Source: Treponema sp. (GTDB lineage Bacteria > Spirochaetota > Spirochaetia > Treponematales > Breznakiellaceae). Taken from it: DNA of 9,946 nt. The notes under the pieces were generated by a model. It was not told the origin of the DNA, made no database searches, and was given only the letters and a program-made list of their open reading frames with translations. Shown piece after piece: positions 1 through 6,391 of the stretch. The stretch lies in the NCBI GenBank assembly GCA_031254385.1, contig JAIRUO010000239.1, positions 1-9,946 of the forward strand, read 5' to 3'. The position numbers and the translations under genes were made by a program. Each line of letters starts with the position of its first letter. Position 1 is the stretch's first letter.

Positions 1-792
1 CTGCTCGAAGGCGACAGCCTGATTCGCATAACAGAAGTCCTGGAATCACGTCCTTATGTGGATATGACCCTAGAAGCCCTTCGCCTTTTTGGTATAAAGG
101 TCGAGGAAATGAAACAGAACATTCTCACTGCTCACTGCTCACTGCTCACTGCTCCCTCTTTCCGCATCCCCGGCTCCCAAACCTACATTTCACCCAAAAA
201 CGTCCAAGCCGAAGGTGATTGGTCTAATGCGGCGTTTTGGCTCTCGGCGGGCGCAATAGGCGCAGGCAGCATAAGCTGTACCGGACTCAACCCACAATCC
301 CGTCAGGGCGACAAGGCCATTGCCGCATTGCTGGCGCGTTTTGGGGCCACCGTTTCTTATGAACACGACAACGTTACCGTATCGCCTGGCGCACTCAGGG
401 GCATTGAAATTGACGCAGGGAACACGCCTGATCTGGTGCCTGTTTTGGCCGCTGTCGCGTCTGTCGCGGAAGGGGAAACCGTTATCCGCAACGCAGGGCG
501 GCTTCGTATAAAAGAAAGCGACAGGCTACGCACGGTGGCAGTGTGTCTTTCAAGCCTGGGGGCGGATATTGCGGAAACTGAGGATGGGCTTATCATTCAT
601 GGCAAAAAGACGCTGTGCGGCGGCGAGACGGAATCGTTTGGCGATCACCGTATAGCCATGACTGCCGCTGTGCTCTCAGCCGCGTGTACTGGGCAAGTCG
701 TTATTAACAACGCAGAAGCAGTCAGAAAGTCCTACCCAAGTTTTTTTGAAGATTTTACCAACGCCCTTGGCGGCGTATGGAAAGAAGGTTAA
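1..792 (+). CDS. aroA: 3-phosphoshikimate 1-carboxyvinyltransferase (EPSP synthase), C-terminal part
   Basis: EPSP synthase transfers the enolpyruvyl group of PEP to shikimate-3-phosphate in the cytoplasm, the sixth step of the shikimate pathway. The reading frame is open from base 1 (LLEGDSLIRI...), so the start lies upstream; a GTG at 58 is internal, because the preceding residues already match the family (ESRPYVDMTLE). Visible motifs are the VQAEGDWSNAAF block (about 208-243), the DAGNTPDLVPVLA segment with the catalytic-region Asp (about 412-450), RIKESDRL at 505-528, GDHRIAM at 640-660 and the closing KSYPSFFEDF. An extra low-complexity stretch (LTAHCSLLTAP), encoded by a heptamer repeat at 124-158, sits between RLFGIKVEE and the EGDWS block, where the family has a short variable loop. 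The stop is one base before aroC, so the two are co-transcribed. The identification is firm; whether the insertion affects activity is unknown. Confidence 0.96.
   Translation: MLEGDSLIRITEVLESRPYVDMTLEALRLFGIKVEEMKQNILTAHCSLLTAPSFRIPGSQTYISPKNVQAEGDWSNAAFWLSAGAIGAGSISCTGLNPQSRQGDKAIAALLARFGATVSYEHDNVTVSPGALRGIEIDAGNTPDLVPVLAAVASVAEGETVIRNAGRLRIKESDRLRTVAVCLSSLGADIAETEDGLIIHGKKTLCGGETESFGDHRIAMTAAVLSAACTGQVVINNAEAVRKSYPSFFEDFTNALGGVWKEG
124..158 (+). repeat. Heptamer tandem repeat (CTCACTG x4) inside aroA
   Basis: Four perfect consecutive copies of CTCACTG occupy 124-151, followed by a decayed fifth copy (CTCCCTC, 152-158). The tract is translated within aroA as a Leu/Thr/Ala/Ser-rich segment at a poorly conserved loop. 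Because the unit is seven bases long, gain or loss of one copy would shift the reading frame. The present copy number leaves aroA open. Confidence 0.9.
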
Positions 793-793
793 T

Positions 794-1873
794 ATGTCCT
801 CTGTGTTTGGGAATAAACTAAAAATATCTATTTTTGGGCAGTCCCATTCTCCCGCAATCGGCGTGTGCATTGACGGGCTTCCCGCTGGCTTCAAAATTGA
901 TTTTGATGAATTGAATTTGTTTATGCAGAGGCGTGCGCCAGGACAGTCAAGCCACACCACACAGCGCCGGGAAGCTGATACTCCAGAATTTGTTTCCGGC
1001 CTTGTTGACGGCGTTACTTGTGGTGCGCCGCTGACAGCCATTATACGCAATACGGATGCCAGATCATCAGATTATGAAAAACTGCGCGACATTCCACGGC
1101 CTTCCCACGCCGACTATACTGCGCACGTCAAATACGGCGCGGCTAGAGATTTTCGCGGCGGCGGTCAGTTTTCAGGGCGGCTCACCGCACCCCTGTGCGT
1201 AGCCGGGGGCTTATGCTTGCAATTGCTGCGGCGAAAAAATGTGCATATAGCGGCGCATATCGCACAAATTGGAAACATAACTGACTTAGCTTTTGATCCG
1301 GTTAATGTAAGAGCGGATGAGTTACGCGCATTGGAAGAAAGGGACTTTCCTGTATTAGACGCAAATGCCGGAAAGCGTATGCGTACCCTTATAGAAGAGG
1401 CAAAAAAGGACGGCGATTCTGTTGGCGGGATTGTGGAGTGCTGCGCAGTAAATTTGCCTGCCGGCATAGGCGAGCCTATATTTGACGGCATAGAAAACCG
1501 TCTGGCTGCCATACTATTCGGAATACCGGCAGTCAAGGGCGTTGAATTCGGCAACGGATTCGCCGCGGCCGCCCTTAGGGGGTCGGAGAACAACGACGCA
1601 TTTTGTATGAACGGAGATAGGGTGGAAACACGTACCAACCACCATGGCGGCATTTTGGGCGGCATAAGCTCCGGAATGCCGATACTGTTTCGCGTTGCCT
1701 TTAAGCCTACGCCGTCCATTGCCAAAACTCAGAACAGCGTCATCCTTTCTCGGCTCGAGGACACGGAACTGGCAATAGAAGGCAGACACGATCCCTGTAT
1801 AGTGCCACGAGCCGTTCCTTGTGTGGAGGCAGCGTCGGCAGTGGCGCTTTATGACTTGATGCTGGAAAAATAG
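794..1873 (+). CDS. aroC: Chorismate synthase
   Basis: Chorismate synthase removes phosphate from EPSP by an anti-1,4-elimination that needs reduced FMN, giving chorismate. The product is 359 aa, the usual length. Motifs: FGQSHS at residues 14-19 (active-site His18; most homologues have GESHG), RPSHADY with His105 (102-108), RGGGQFSGRLTA (121-132), TNHHGGILGG (281-290), FKPTPSIAK (303-311) and EGRHDPCIVPRAVP (329-342). I chose the ATG at 794 because MSSVFGNKLKISIFGQSH matches the family N-terminus and AGAAGG (783-788) lies five bases upstream. A GTG at 746 would add 16 residues that overlap aroA and match nothing. The gene starts one base after the aroA stop and is followed 13 bp later by pheA, so it sits mid-operon. 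Confidence 0.97.
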   Translation: MSSVFGNKLKISIFGQSHSPAIGVCIDGLPAGFKIDFDELNLFMQRRAPGQSSHTTQRREADTPEFVSGLVDGVTCGAPLTAIIRNTDARSSDYEKLRDIPRPSHADYTAHVKYGAARDFRGGGQFSGRLTAPLCVAGGLCLQLLRRKNVHIAAHIAQIGNITDLAFDPVNVRADELRALEERDFPVLDANAGKRMRTLIEEAKKDGDSVGGIVECCAVNLPAGIGEPIFDGIENRLAAILFGIPAVKGVEFGNGFAAAALRGSENNDAFCMNGDRVETRTNHHGGILGGISSGMPILFRVAFKPTPSIAKTQNSVILSRLEDTELAIEGRHDPCIVPRAVPCVEAASAVALYDLMLEK

Positions 1874-1880
1874 AAGGAGG
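1874..1880 (+). promoter_or_regulatory. Strong Shine-Dalgarno of pheA
   Basis: AAGGAGG lies directly after the aroC stop codon (1871-1873), six bases before the pheA ATG at 1887. It fixes that start and is the best ribosome binding site in the operon, which suggests that pheA is translated independently rather than by coupling. Confidence 0.85.
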
Positions 1881-1886
1881 AATCTC

Positions 1887-3026
1887 ATGGACTTAGAGGA
1901 ACTGAGAGGGAAAATTGACGGTATAGACAATGACCTTGTCCGTCTGTTCCAACAACGGCTGGAAGTTTCCGCTGAAATAGCGCAATACAAACAGCAGAAT
2001 AACATGCCGGTACATGACCTCGCCCGCGAGCGGCAAAAGTTATTCGATCTGACACATAACGCGGAACCGGGCCGGGAATCTTATATTACAGCCCTGTACT
2101 CTTTGCTGTTTGAGTTAAGCCGCGCCGAACAGGAGCGGATTTTGAATCCAGCATCGGGCCTTGCGGATCGCATAAAAAACGCCATACGGGATACGGAGTG
2201 GATATTCCCATCGCGGACTGTCGTTGCCTGTCAAGGTACGGAAGGGGCCTATTCACAGCTTGCCGCGCAAAAATTATTTGCGTTGCCGAGCATCGTGTAC
2301 TGCAATAGCTTTGACGGCGTTTTTGCAGCAATTGACAGCGGGCTCTGCCCTTACGGGCTACTGCCTTTAGAAAATAGCACCGCCGGTTCAATCAACCAGG
2401 TCTACGACCTCATGATGCGCTATCCCTTTAGCATAGTGCGTAGCGTCCGCATTAAAGTCGATCATTGCCTGCTGGCGAAAGAAGGAACCGCGATTAAATC
2501 AGTCAAGGAAATTTTTTCCCACGAACAGGCAATCGCCCAATGTGCAGGTTTTTTGAAAACCCTAGACTGCAAGGTGACGGCTTGCGAAAATACCGCCGTT
2601 GCTGCGAAAATGGTCTCCGAGTCTTCGCGTAACGATGTGGCCGCCCTTTCGTCCAGAAATTGCGCTGACCTATATAACTTGCGCAGACTGGCGGATTCGG
2701 TTCAGGATCAGGGCAATAACTACACCCGTTTTATCTGCGTTTCAAAAAACCTGGCCATCTATCCAGGCGCGGACAAAACCAGCCTTATGCTCACCATCCC
2801 CCATAGACCCGGCTCCCTTTATCAAATCCTGTCGCGTTTTTATATACACGGCATCAACCTTATCAAGCTGGAAAGTCGCCCCATTCCCGACCGTGATTTT
2901 GAGTTCATGTTTTACTTTGATCTTGAAACGCCGGTTTACTCTCCGGCGCTTATACAGGTCTTGCGCGAATTAAACGACCTAAGCGATGAGTTTTATTATC
3001 TGGGCAGTTATTCAGAGGAAATATAA
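1887..3026 (+). CDS. pheA: Bifunctional chorismate mutase / prephenate dehydratase (P-protein)
   Basis: This enzyme converts chorismate to prephenate and then to phenylpyruvate, the committed route to phenylalanine. Three domains are visible in 379 aa. Residues 1-90 are an AroQ-type chorismate mutase with Arg7, Arg24, Lys35, Asp44 and Glu48 at the places of E. coli Arg11, Arg28, Lys39, Asp48 and Glu52. Residues 110-287 are prephenate dehydratase (CQGTEGAYS 115-123, LPLENSTAGS 159-168, NNYTRF 277-282 with the catalytic Thr-Arg-Phe). Residues 295-375 are an ACT domain with HRPGSL (306-311) and ESRP (329-332), the elements used for feedback inhibition by phenylalanine in known P-proteins. The gene has a strong Shine-Dalgarno and its stop TAA overlaps the next ATG by one base (TAATG), indicating translational coupling to aroE-aroK. 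Feedback control is inferred from the intact ACT motifs. Confidence 0.96.
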   Translation: MDLEELRGKIDGIDNDLVRLFQQRLEVSAEIAQYKQQNNMPVHDLARERQKLFDLTHNAEPGRESYITALYSLLFELSRAEQERILNPASGLADRIKNAIRDTEWIFPSRTVVACQGTEGAYSQLAAQKLFALPSIVYCNSFDGVFAAIDSGLCPYGLLPLENSTAGSINQVYDLMMRYPFSIVRSVRIKVDHCLLAKEGTAIKSVKEIFSHEQAIAQCAGFLKTLDCKVTACENTAVAAKMVSESSRNDVAALSSRNCADLYNLRRLADSVQDQGNNYTRFICVSKNLAIYPGADKTSLMLTIPHRPGSLYQILSRFYIHGINLIKLESRPIPDRDFEFMFYFDLETPVYSPALIQVLRELNDLSDEFYYLGSYSEEI

Positions 3027-4261
3027 TGCGGCGTTGCGGTTTGTTAGGTGAAAAGTTATCCCATAGCTTTTCGCCGCAAATCCATGCGGAACTGGGCGGA
3101 TACGAGTACCGCCTCTTTGAAAAAACCTCGAATGAACTGGAAGATTTTCTGCAGCACGGGGATTTTTACGGACTGAATATTACCATACCCTATAAAAAAG
3201 CGGTGATCCCTTATTGCGCCGATCTCTCCGAAACCGCTCGCCTTACAGGAAGCGTGAATACCATCATACGCCAAAGCGATGGTTCGCTGCACGGACATAA
3301 CACGGATTTTTTTGGCTTTGGTTATCTACTAGGAAAGTCGGGAATAAAACCTAACGAGGGCAAAGCCCTTGTACTTGGCAGCGGCGGTTCCTCCGTTACC
3401 GTACAGGCCGTACTGCGCCACAGAGACGCGGAGAAAATCATCGTAGTTTCCCGGGGTGGCGCGGATAATTACCAAACAATAGAAAAACACAGTGATGCGA
3501 AATGGCTTATTAATACAACGCCCGTGGGCATGTATCCAAACAACGGCGTATCGCCCATTGCCGATTTAACGATTTTTAGCGACTGCCTGGGATTGGCTGA
3601 TCTGATTTATAACCCCAGTCGTACAGAACTAATGGCACTTGCAGAGGAATCCGGCATACCGGCATATAACGGTTTGACCATGCTCGTTGCTCAAGCGAAA
3701 AAATCCGCAGAACTTTTTACAAACTCAAATATCCCCGATGTAGAAATTGAACGGATCATTGCTAAAATTACACGCCTGTCATTGAACATCGTGCTGATAG
3801 GAATGCCTGGCTGCGGCAAGACCAGAATAGGAACCGTACTGGCTAAAAAACTGGGGCGGAATTTTATTGACACTGATACTAGTATTGTAAAAAACGCAGG
3901 AAAACCCATACCTAACATATTCGCGGAGGACGGCGAAGACCGTTTCCGCGCTTTAGAGCATAATGCGCTACAAACTGTGTGCAAAGAAAGCGGCCTGGTC
4001 ATAGCTACAGGCGGCGGCGTAGTCACGCGGCCCGAAAACCGCCGTGTAATCAGACAGAATAGCGTTGTCATTTTTTTAGATAGGGATATCTCCAAACTGC
4101 CTACAGCCGGCCGACCCCTTTCCCAGCGAGACGGCATAAAAGTGCTGGCAGCCATACGCCTCCCCCTATACCGACAGTGGAGCGATCACATCGTAAAAGT
4201 CCACGGTGTTGAAGAAACGGCGGAGGAAATTTTGAAGAAGGGGTTAGGGGTTAGGGATTAG
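3026..4261 (+). CDS. aroE/aroK: Shikimate dehydrogenase - shikimate kinase fusion
   Basis: One 411-aa chain carries two shikimate-pathway enzymes. Residues 1-248 are shikimate dehydrogenase (NADPH-dependent reduction of 3-dehydroshikimate): SHSFSP 12-17, NITIPYK 51-57 with catalytic Lys57, GSVNT 75-79, HNTD 91-94 with Asp94, dinucleotide loop VLGSGGSS 116-123, INTTPVGMYP 162-171 and NGLTMLVAQA 215-224. Residues 252-405 are shikimate kinase (ATP-dependent phosphorylation of shikimate): Walker A GMPGCGKT 259-266, DTD 282-284, FRALE 307-311, ATGGGVV 327-333, lid GRPLSQRDG 362-370 and RLPLYRQWSD 378-387. The linker is only a few residues long. There is no frameshift; both domains look intact. The last residues (GLGVRD) and the stop codon are encoded by a G-rich repeat, not by family sequence. 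The gene overlaps the pheA stop by one base and appears to end the aro operon. Confidence 0.95.
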   Translation: MRRCGLLGEKLSHSFSPQIHAELGGYEYRLFEKTSNELEDFLQHGDFYGLNITIPYKKAVIPYCADLSETARLTGSVNTIIRQSDGSLHGHNTDFFGFGYLLGKSGIKPNEGKALVLGSGGSSVTVQAVLRHRDAEKIIVVSRGGADNYQTIEKHSDAKWLINTTPVGMYPNNGVSPIADLTIFSDCLGLADLIYNPSRTELMALAEESGIPAYNGLTMLVAQAKKSAELFTNSNIPDVEIERIIAKITRLSLNIVLIGMPGCGKTRIGTVLAKKLGRNFIDTDTSIVKNAGKPIPNIFAEDGEDRFRALEHNALQTVCKESGLVIATGGGVVTRPENRRVIRQNSVVIFLDRDISKLPTAGRPLSQRDGIKVLAAIRLPLYRQWSDHIVKVHGVEETAEEILKKGLGVRD

Positions 4262-4264
4262 GGG
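4240..4264 (+). repeat. G-rich heptamer repeat / G-quadruplex motif at the end of aroE-aroK
   Basis: Two GGGGTTA units are followed by GGGATTA and GGGG. The four G-tracts (4240-4243, 4247-4250, 4254-4256, 4261-4264) are separated by loops of 3, 3 and 4 bases, a canonical G-quadruplex pattern on the sense strand. The tract encodes the last residues of AroK, and the stop TAG (4259-4261) is inside it. No conventional hairpin terminator is visible nearby, so an RNA quadruplex could influence transcript ending or stability; that is inference. Confidence 0.8.
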
Positions 4265-4287
4265 ACTAGGAAGATGGGAGGATAAGA

Positions 4288-4323
4288 ATGGTATATATAC
4301 ATTCATTGGGAATTTGTGTATAA
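4288..4323 (+). CDS. Possible 11-codon leader ORF upstream of the LuxR-type gene
   Basis: ATG at 4288 opens a short frame encoding MVYIHSLGICV and ends with TAA at 4321-4323. It has a good Shine-Dalgarno, GGGAGG at 4276-4281, with six bases of spacing. The LuxR-type gene begins eight bases after its stop and has no ribosome binding site of its own, so ribosomes finishing this mini-ORF could reinitiate there. I see no run of codons typical of an attenuator peptide. It could be chance in a G-rich stretch; support is the ribosome binding site and the position only. Confidence 0.4.
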   Translation: MVYIHSLGICV

Positions 4324-4324
4324 T
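4296..4324 (+). promoter_or_regulatory. Candidate sigma-70 promoter of the LuxR-type gene
   Basis: TATACA (4296-4301, four of six to TTGACA), a 17-bp spacer, and a perfect TATAAT (4319-4324). The predicted start of transcription is near 4331, at or one base before the ATG at 4332, so a transcript from here would be almost leaderless. The region is AT-rich, so a chance match is possible. Confidence 0.45.
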
Positions 4325-4331
4325 ATCAACT

Positions 4332-5189
4332 ATGTCTACTTTCAACCTAATAGTATGGACAACCGTCTATAGTATTTGCCTTGTCCATATTACATTGTTT
4401 ACATACATATACATTAAACATAAAAGCAAAATAGAATTACTCTATTTAATAGTATTATCTAATATATTTCTGTTAGCAGTTATCATTACCTTGTTGCTTG
4501 TATTCAGAATTGACATTTTTATTATGGTATTGGTTAATGGTATATTGACATTGTATATTACCATTCCTTTATGGGGCTATTATTTATTTAATGTTGAAAA
4601 GAAATTTTTTAAAATTATACCCATATTGGTTATAATAGAAGCGGTTATTGATAATATATTAATTGCGCGTAACATTCTCGGCATTCTATATATATCAAGG
4701 GTTGTTTTTTATATTTTGCTAACAGTGCCCATATTTAGAAGTAAAAATAATAAATACGAAAAAGATTCAATAGAAGGTAATATGCAAAAGGTAACTAAAA
4801 TAACAGTTGTTGCGTTTATCCCAATTATGATCTCACTTGTTCCAGTATCATTACTGGTTTTTGAAATATCTTACGCGGCTTCGGTATTTTGGGCTGTCTT
4901 TACCTTATTGTTTCAAATACCGGGGCTGATCTACTGCAAAAATAGGCTGCTTAAAAAAGATGCATCAACGGACAAGAGAATATCATCATTGACTAAAAGG
5001 GAGAATGAGATTGCTGCGGCTATTTGTAACGGATATAAATATGAAGAAATTGCGGAAAAGCTGAACATTACCATTTCGACTGTAAAAACACATTCGTATA
5101 CCATTTACAAAAAATTAGGCATAAACAACAACCGTGAATTAATGCAAATTTTTCTGGAATCTCAGAAAAAAGAAACCAATAGTCCCTGA
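4332..5189 (+). CDS. Seven-helix membrane protein with C-terminal LuxR-type helix-turn-helix
   Basis: I do not recognise a named family for the N-terminal part. Numbering here is from the ATG at 4332 (285 aa); a TTG at 4314 would add six residues. About seven hydrophobic segments can be seen at roughly 4-27, 36-58, 61-84, 93-112, 115-135, 154-177 and 182-201, followed by a basic stretch and a LuxR/GerE DNA-binding domain at about 220-279 (SLTKRENEIAAAICNGYKYEEIAEKL..., recognition helix region ISTVKTHSYTIYKKLG). This suggests a one-component regulator that senses something in or across the membrane and binds DNA without leaving it; the ligand and targets are unknown. The gene is visibly richer in A+T than the aro genes, with many ATA, TTA and AAA codons, consistent with acquisition or relaxed codon selection. 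It has no adequate Shine-Dalgarno; see the leader ORF and promoter entries. Confidence 0.85.
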   Translation: MSTFNLIVWTTVYSICLVHITLFTYIYIKHKSKIELLYLIVLSNIFLLAVIITLLLVFRIDIFIMVLVNGILTLYITIPLWGYYLFNVEKKFFKIIPILVIIEAVIDNILIARNILGILYISRVVFYILLTVPIFRSKNNKYEKDSIEGNMQKVTKITVVAFIPIMISLVPVSLLVFEISYAASVFWAVFTLLFQIPGLIYCKNRLLKKDASTDKRISSLTKRENEIAAAICNGYKYEEIAEKLNITISTVKTHSYTIYKKLGINNNRELMQIFLESQKKETNSP

Positions 5190-5256
5190 CACGCCGTTTT
5201 TCCCTCAAAAAATTCCTTCTATAGGTAGGGTATAAAATGAGGTGTTCGGTACGGTC

Positions 5257-5285
5257 TTGTCTTTTTGCAAACGCCGTAGTATTAT
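5257..5285 (+). promoter_or_regulatory. Candidate sigma-70 promoter of the exported beta-rich protein gene
   Basis: TTGTCT (5257-5262, four of six), a 17-bp spacer and TATTAT (5280-5285, five of six). Transcription would begin near 5292, just ahead of GAGG at 5294-5297. That ribosome binding site is about 15 bases from the ATG at 5313, longer than usual. It gives the gene its own transcription start rather than read-through from the LuxR-type gene. Confidence 0.45.
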
Positions 5286-5312
5286 ATTACATAGAGGTAC
5301 ATACAGACGTTT

Positions 5313-6371
5313 ATGTTTTATAGAAAATTGAGAATCATATCGTTTTTTTTACTCTTCTCCAGTGCCTTCTGTCCGGCTCAGGAGACAAATGATACTTTCT
5401 GGAAAGGGATAGGTAGCGTCGCTTCTTTTGGCAAACCTTTTTGGGCAGATATGCATTCAACTTTAATACGGGTCGAGATAGCCTATGCAACAAACAGCCC
5501 TGACTATGATTGGGGTGGTTTTAACACAAAAAATCGTTTCTATGTATTTGCGAATCTGGGCGCAGATATCCCTATTTGGTCGGGCAGTTTTTCAAACGAA
5601 AAATACGGCCTTAGCATTACCCTGCCGTTTATGATTGACGTTTGGCTTGACAGGTTTGAATTAAAAACATCGCCTGTAATTAATACGGATTACCGTTTTG
5701 GCGCATTTGATTTTAGCTTTATATACCGTCTGGATCACCAGATTTCAGTTTTGCCTAGTTTCAATATTTACAACTGGGCCCTAAAACTTTCGTTATTCAA
5801 ACATGAATCTACACATATAGGCGACGAGCTTACAATTTTCCGAAAAAAAGAAGATATGCCTATAACAAGAGTCGATGTCGCATATAATTTTGCGGAATTG
5901 ATTTTTACCCTAAACGATCCTGACGGCCAGGCCCGTCTTAATCATGGTTTTAAAGTCGGCTTATTATTTGACTACGGTATGAAGGGGGGCTGGTATAATC
6001 CTCTGATCTCGGAGGCGGAGGAAGGCACTATAAACCCGAACCGATTTCCGTTTGAATTCTATATACAGTACCAGTTTCAATCGGCTCTTTTTTCACACGG
6101 GTTTCAGATAATTGCTTCTGCCGAGTATCGTTTAAGAGAACGGTATAAATACCCATTTTCTTATTCAGGCTCCATGAGCGATTTTTATAAAGAAAGTCAT
6201 CTTGTAAATTGCTTTAACTTTTTTGCAGGCATAAGGTTCGATAATCAAAAGTCTAATTATTTTTCAAAAATTGGAATAGGCATCCGCTATTATTTAGGAA
6301 TAAATCCATATGGCCAGTTCCGTTCCATGCCGCATTATAACCAATTTGGCTTGGCCGTTCTCTTTGAATAA
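5313..6371 (+). CDS. Exported outer-membrane beta-barrel-like protein, possibly DUF1207-like
   Basis: The 352-aa product starts with a Sec-type signal peptide (MFYRKLR basic, IISFFLLFSSAF hydrophobic, probable cleavage after Cys20-Pro-Ala22). The rest consists of alternating polar/hydrophobic strands rich in Tyr, Phe, Trp and Gly, such as residues 75-88, 128-140, 154-168, 245-258, 263-273 and 319-329, with charged loops between, as in outer-membrane beta-barrels. A conspicuous motif, KHESTHIGDE, lies at 163-172 at the end of a strand. From memory, HxSxHxGDE resembles the hallmark of DUF1207; I could not check this. His-x-Ser at a strand end is also the catalytic arrangement in OMPLA and PagL lipid hydrolases, so an enzyme is conceivable. 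The chain ends LAVLFE, not with the usual terminal Phe. It has its own promoter candidate and ends in a hairpin shared with the convergent lyase gene. Function not assigned. Confidence 0.75.
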   Translation: MFYRKLRIISFFLLFSSAFCPAQETNDTFWKGIGSVASFGKPFWADMHSTLIRVEIAYATNSPDYDWGGFNTKNRFYVFANLGADIPIWSGSFSNEKYGLSITLPFMIDVWLDRFELKTSPVINTDYRFGAFDFSFIYRLDHQISVLPSFNIYNWALKLSLFKHESTHIGDELTIFRKKEDMPITRVDVAYNFAELIFTLNDPDGQARLNHGFKVGLLFDYGMKGGWYNPLISEAEEGTINPNRFPFEFYIQYQFQSALFSHGFQIIASAEYRLRERYKYPFSYSGSMSDFYKESHLVNCFNFFAGIRFDNQKSNYFSKIGIGIRYYLGINPYGQFRSMPHYNQFGLAVLFE

Positions 6372-6390
6372 AGAACGGCCTACGGCCAAA
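6345..6390. terminator. Long hairpin between convergent genes, putative bidirectional terminator
   Basis: GGCCGTTCT (6353-6361) pairs perfectly with AGAACGGCC (6372-6380) around a 10-base loop. A 2x4 internal loop then leads to TTTGGC (6345-6350) pairing with GCCAAA (6385-6390). The stem covers the last codons and stop of the exported protein gene and ends one base before the lyase stop codon region. Neither side is followed by a clear T-run, so efficient intrinsic termination is uncertain; it may act as an RNA 3'-end protector. Confidence 0.55.
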
Positions 6391-6391
6391 A

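Noticed and set aside
1165..1725. 186-codon minus-strand open frame opposite aroC
   Set aside because: It lies entirely within a strongly supported gene, matches no family I know, and its Pro/Ser-rich composition is that of an antisense shadow.
5231..5236. TATAAA as a -10 box for the exported protein gene
   Set aside because: No acceptable -35 sequence at 16-18 bp spacing; the TTGTCT/TATTAT pair nearer the gene fits better.
5190..5312. Intrinsic terminator after the LuxR-type gene
   Set aside because: There are T-runs (5197-5201 and 5262-5266), but no stable stem immediately before either one.
5313..5378. Lipoprotein signal (Cys20) in the exported protein
   Set aside because: The residues before the cysteine are Ser-Ala-Phe; Phe at -1 does not fit even the relaxed spirochaetal lipobox.
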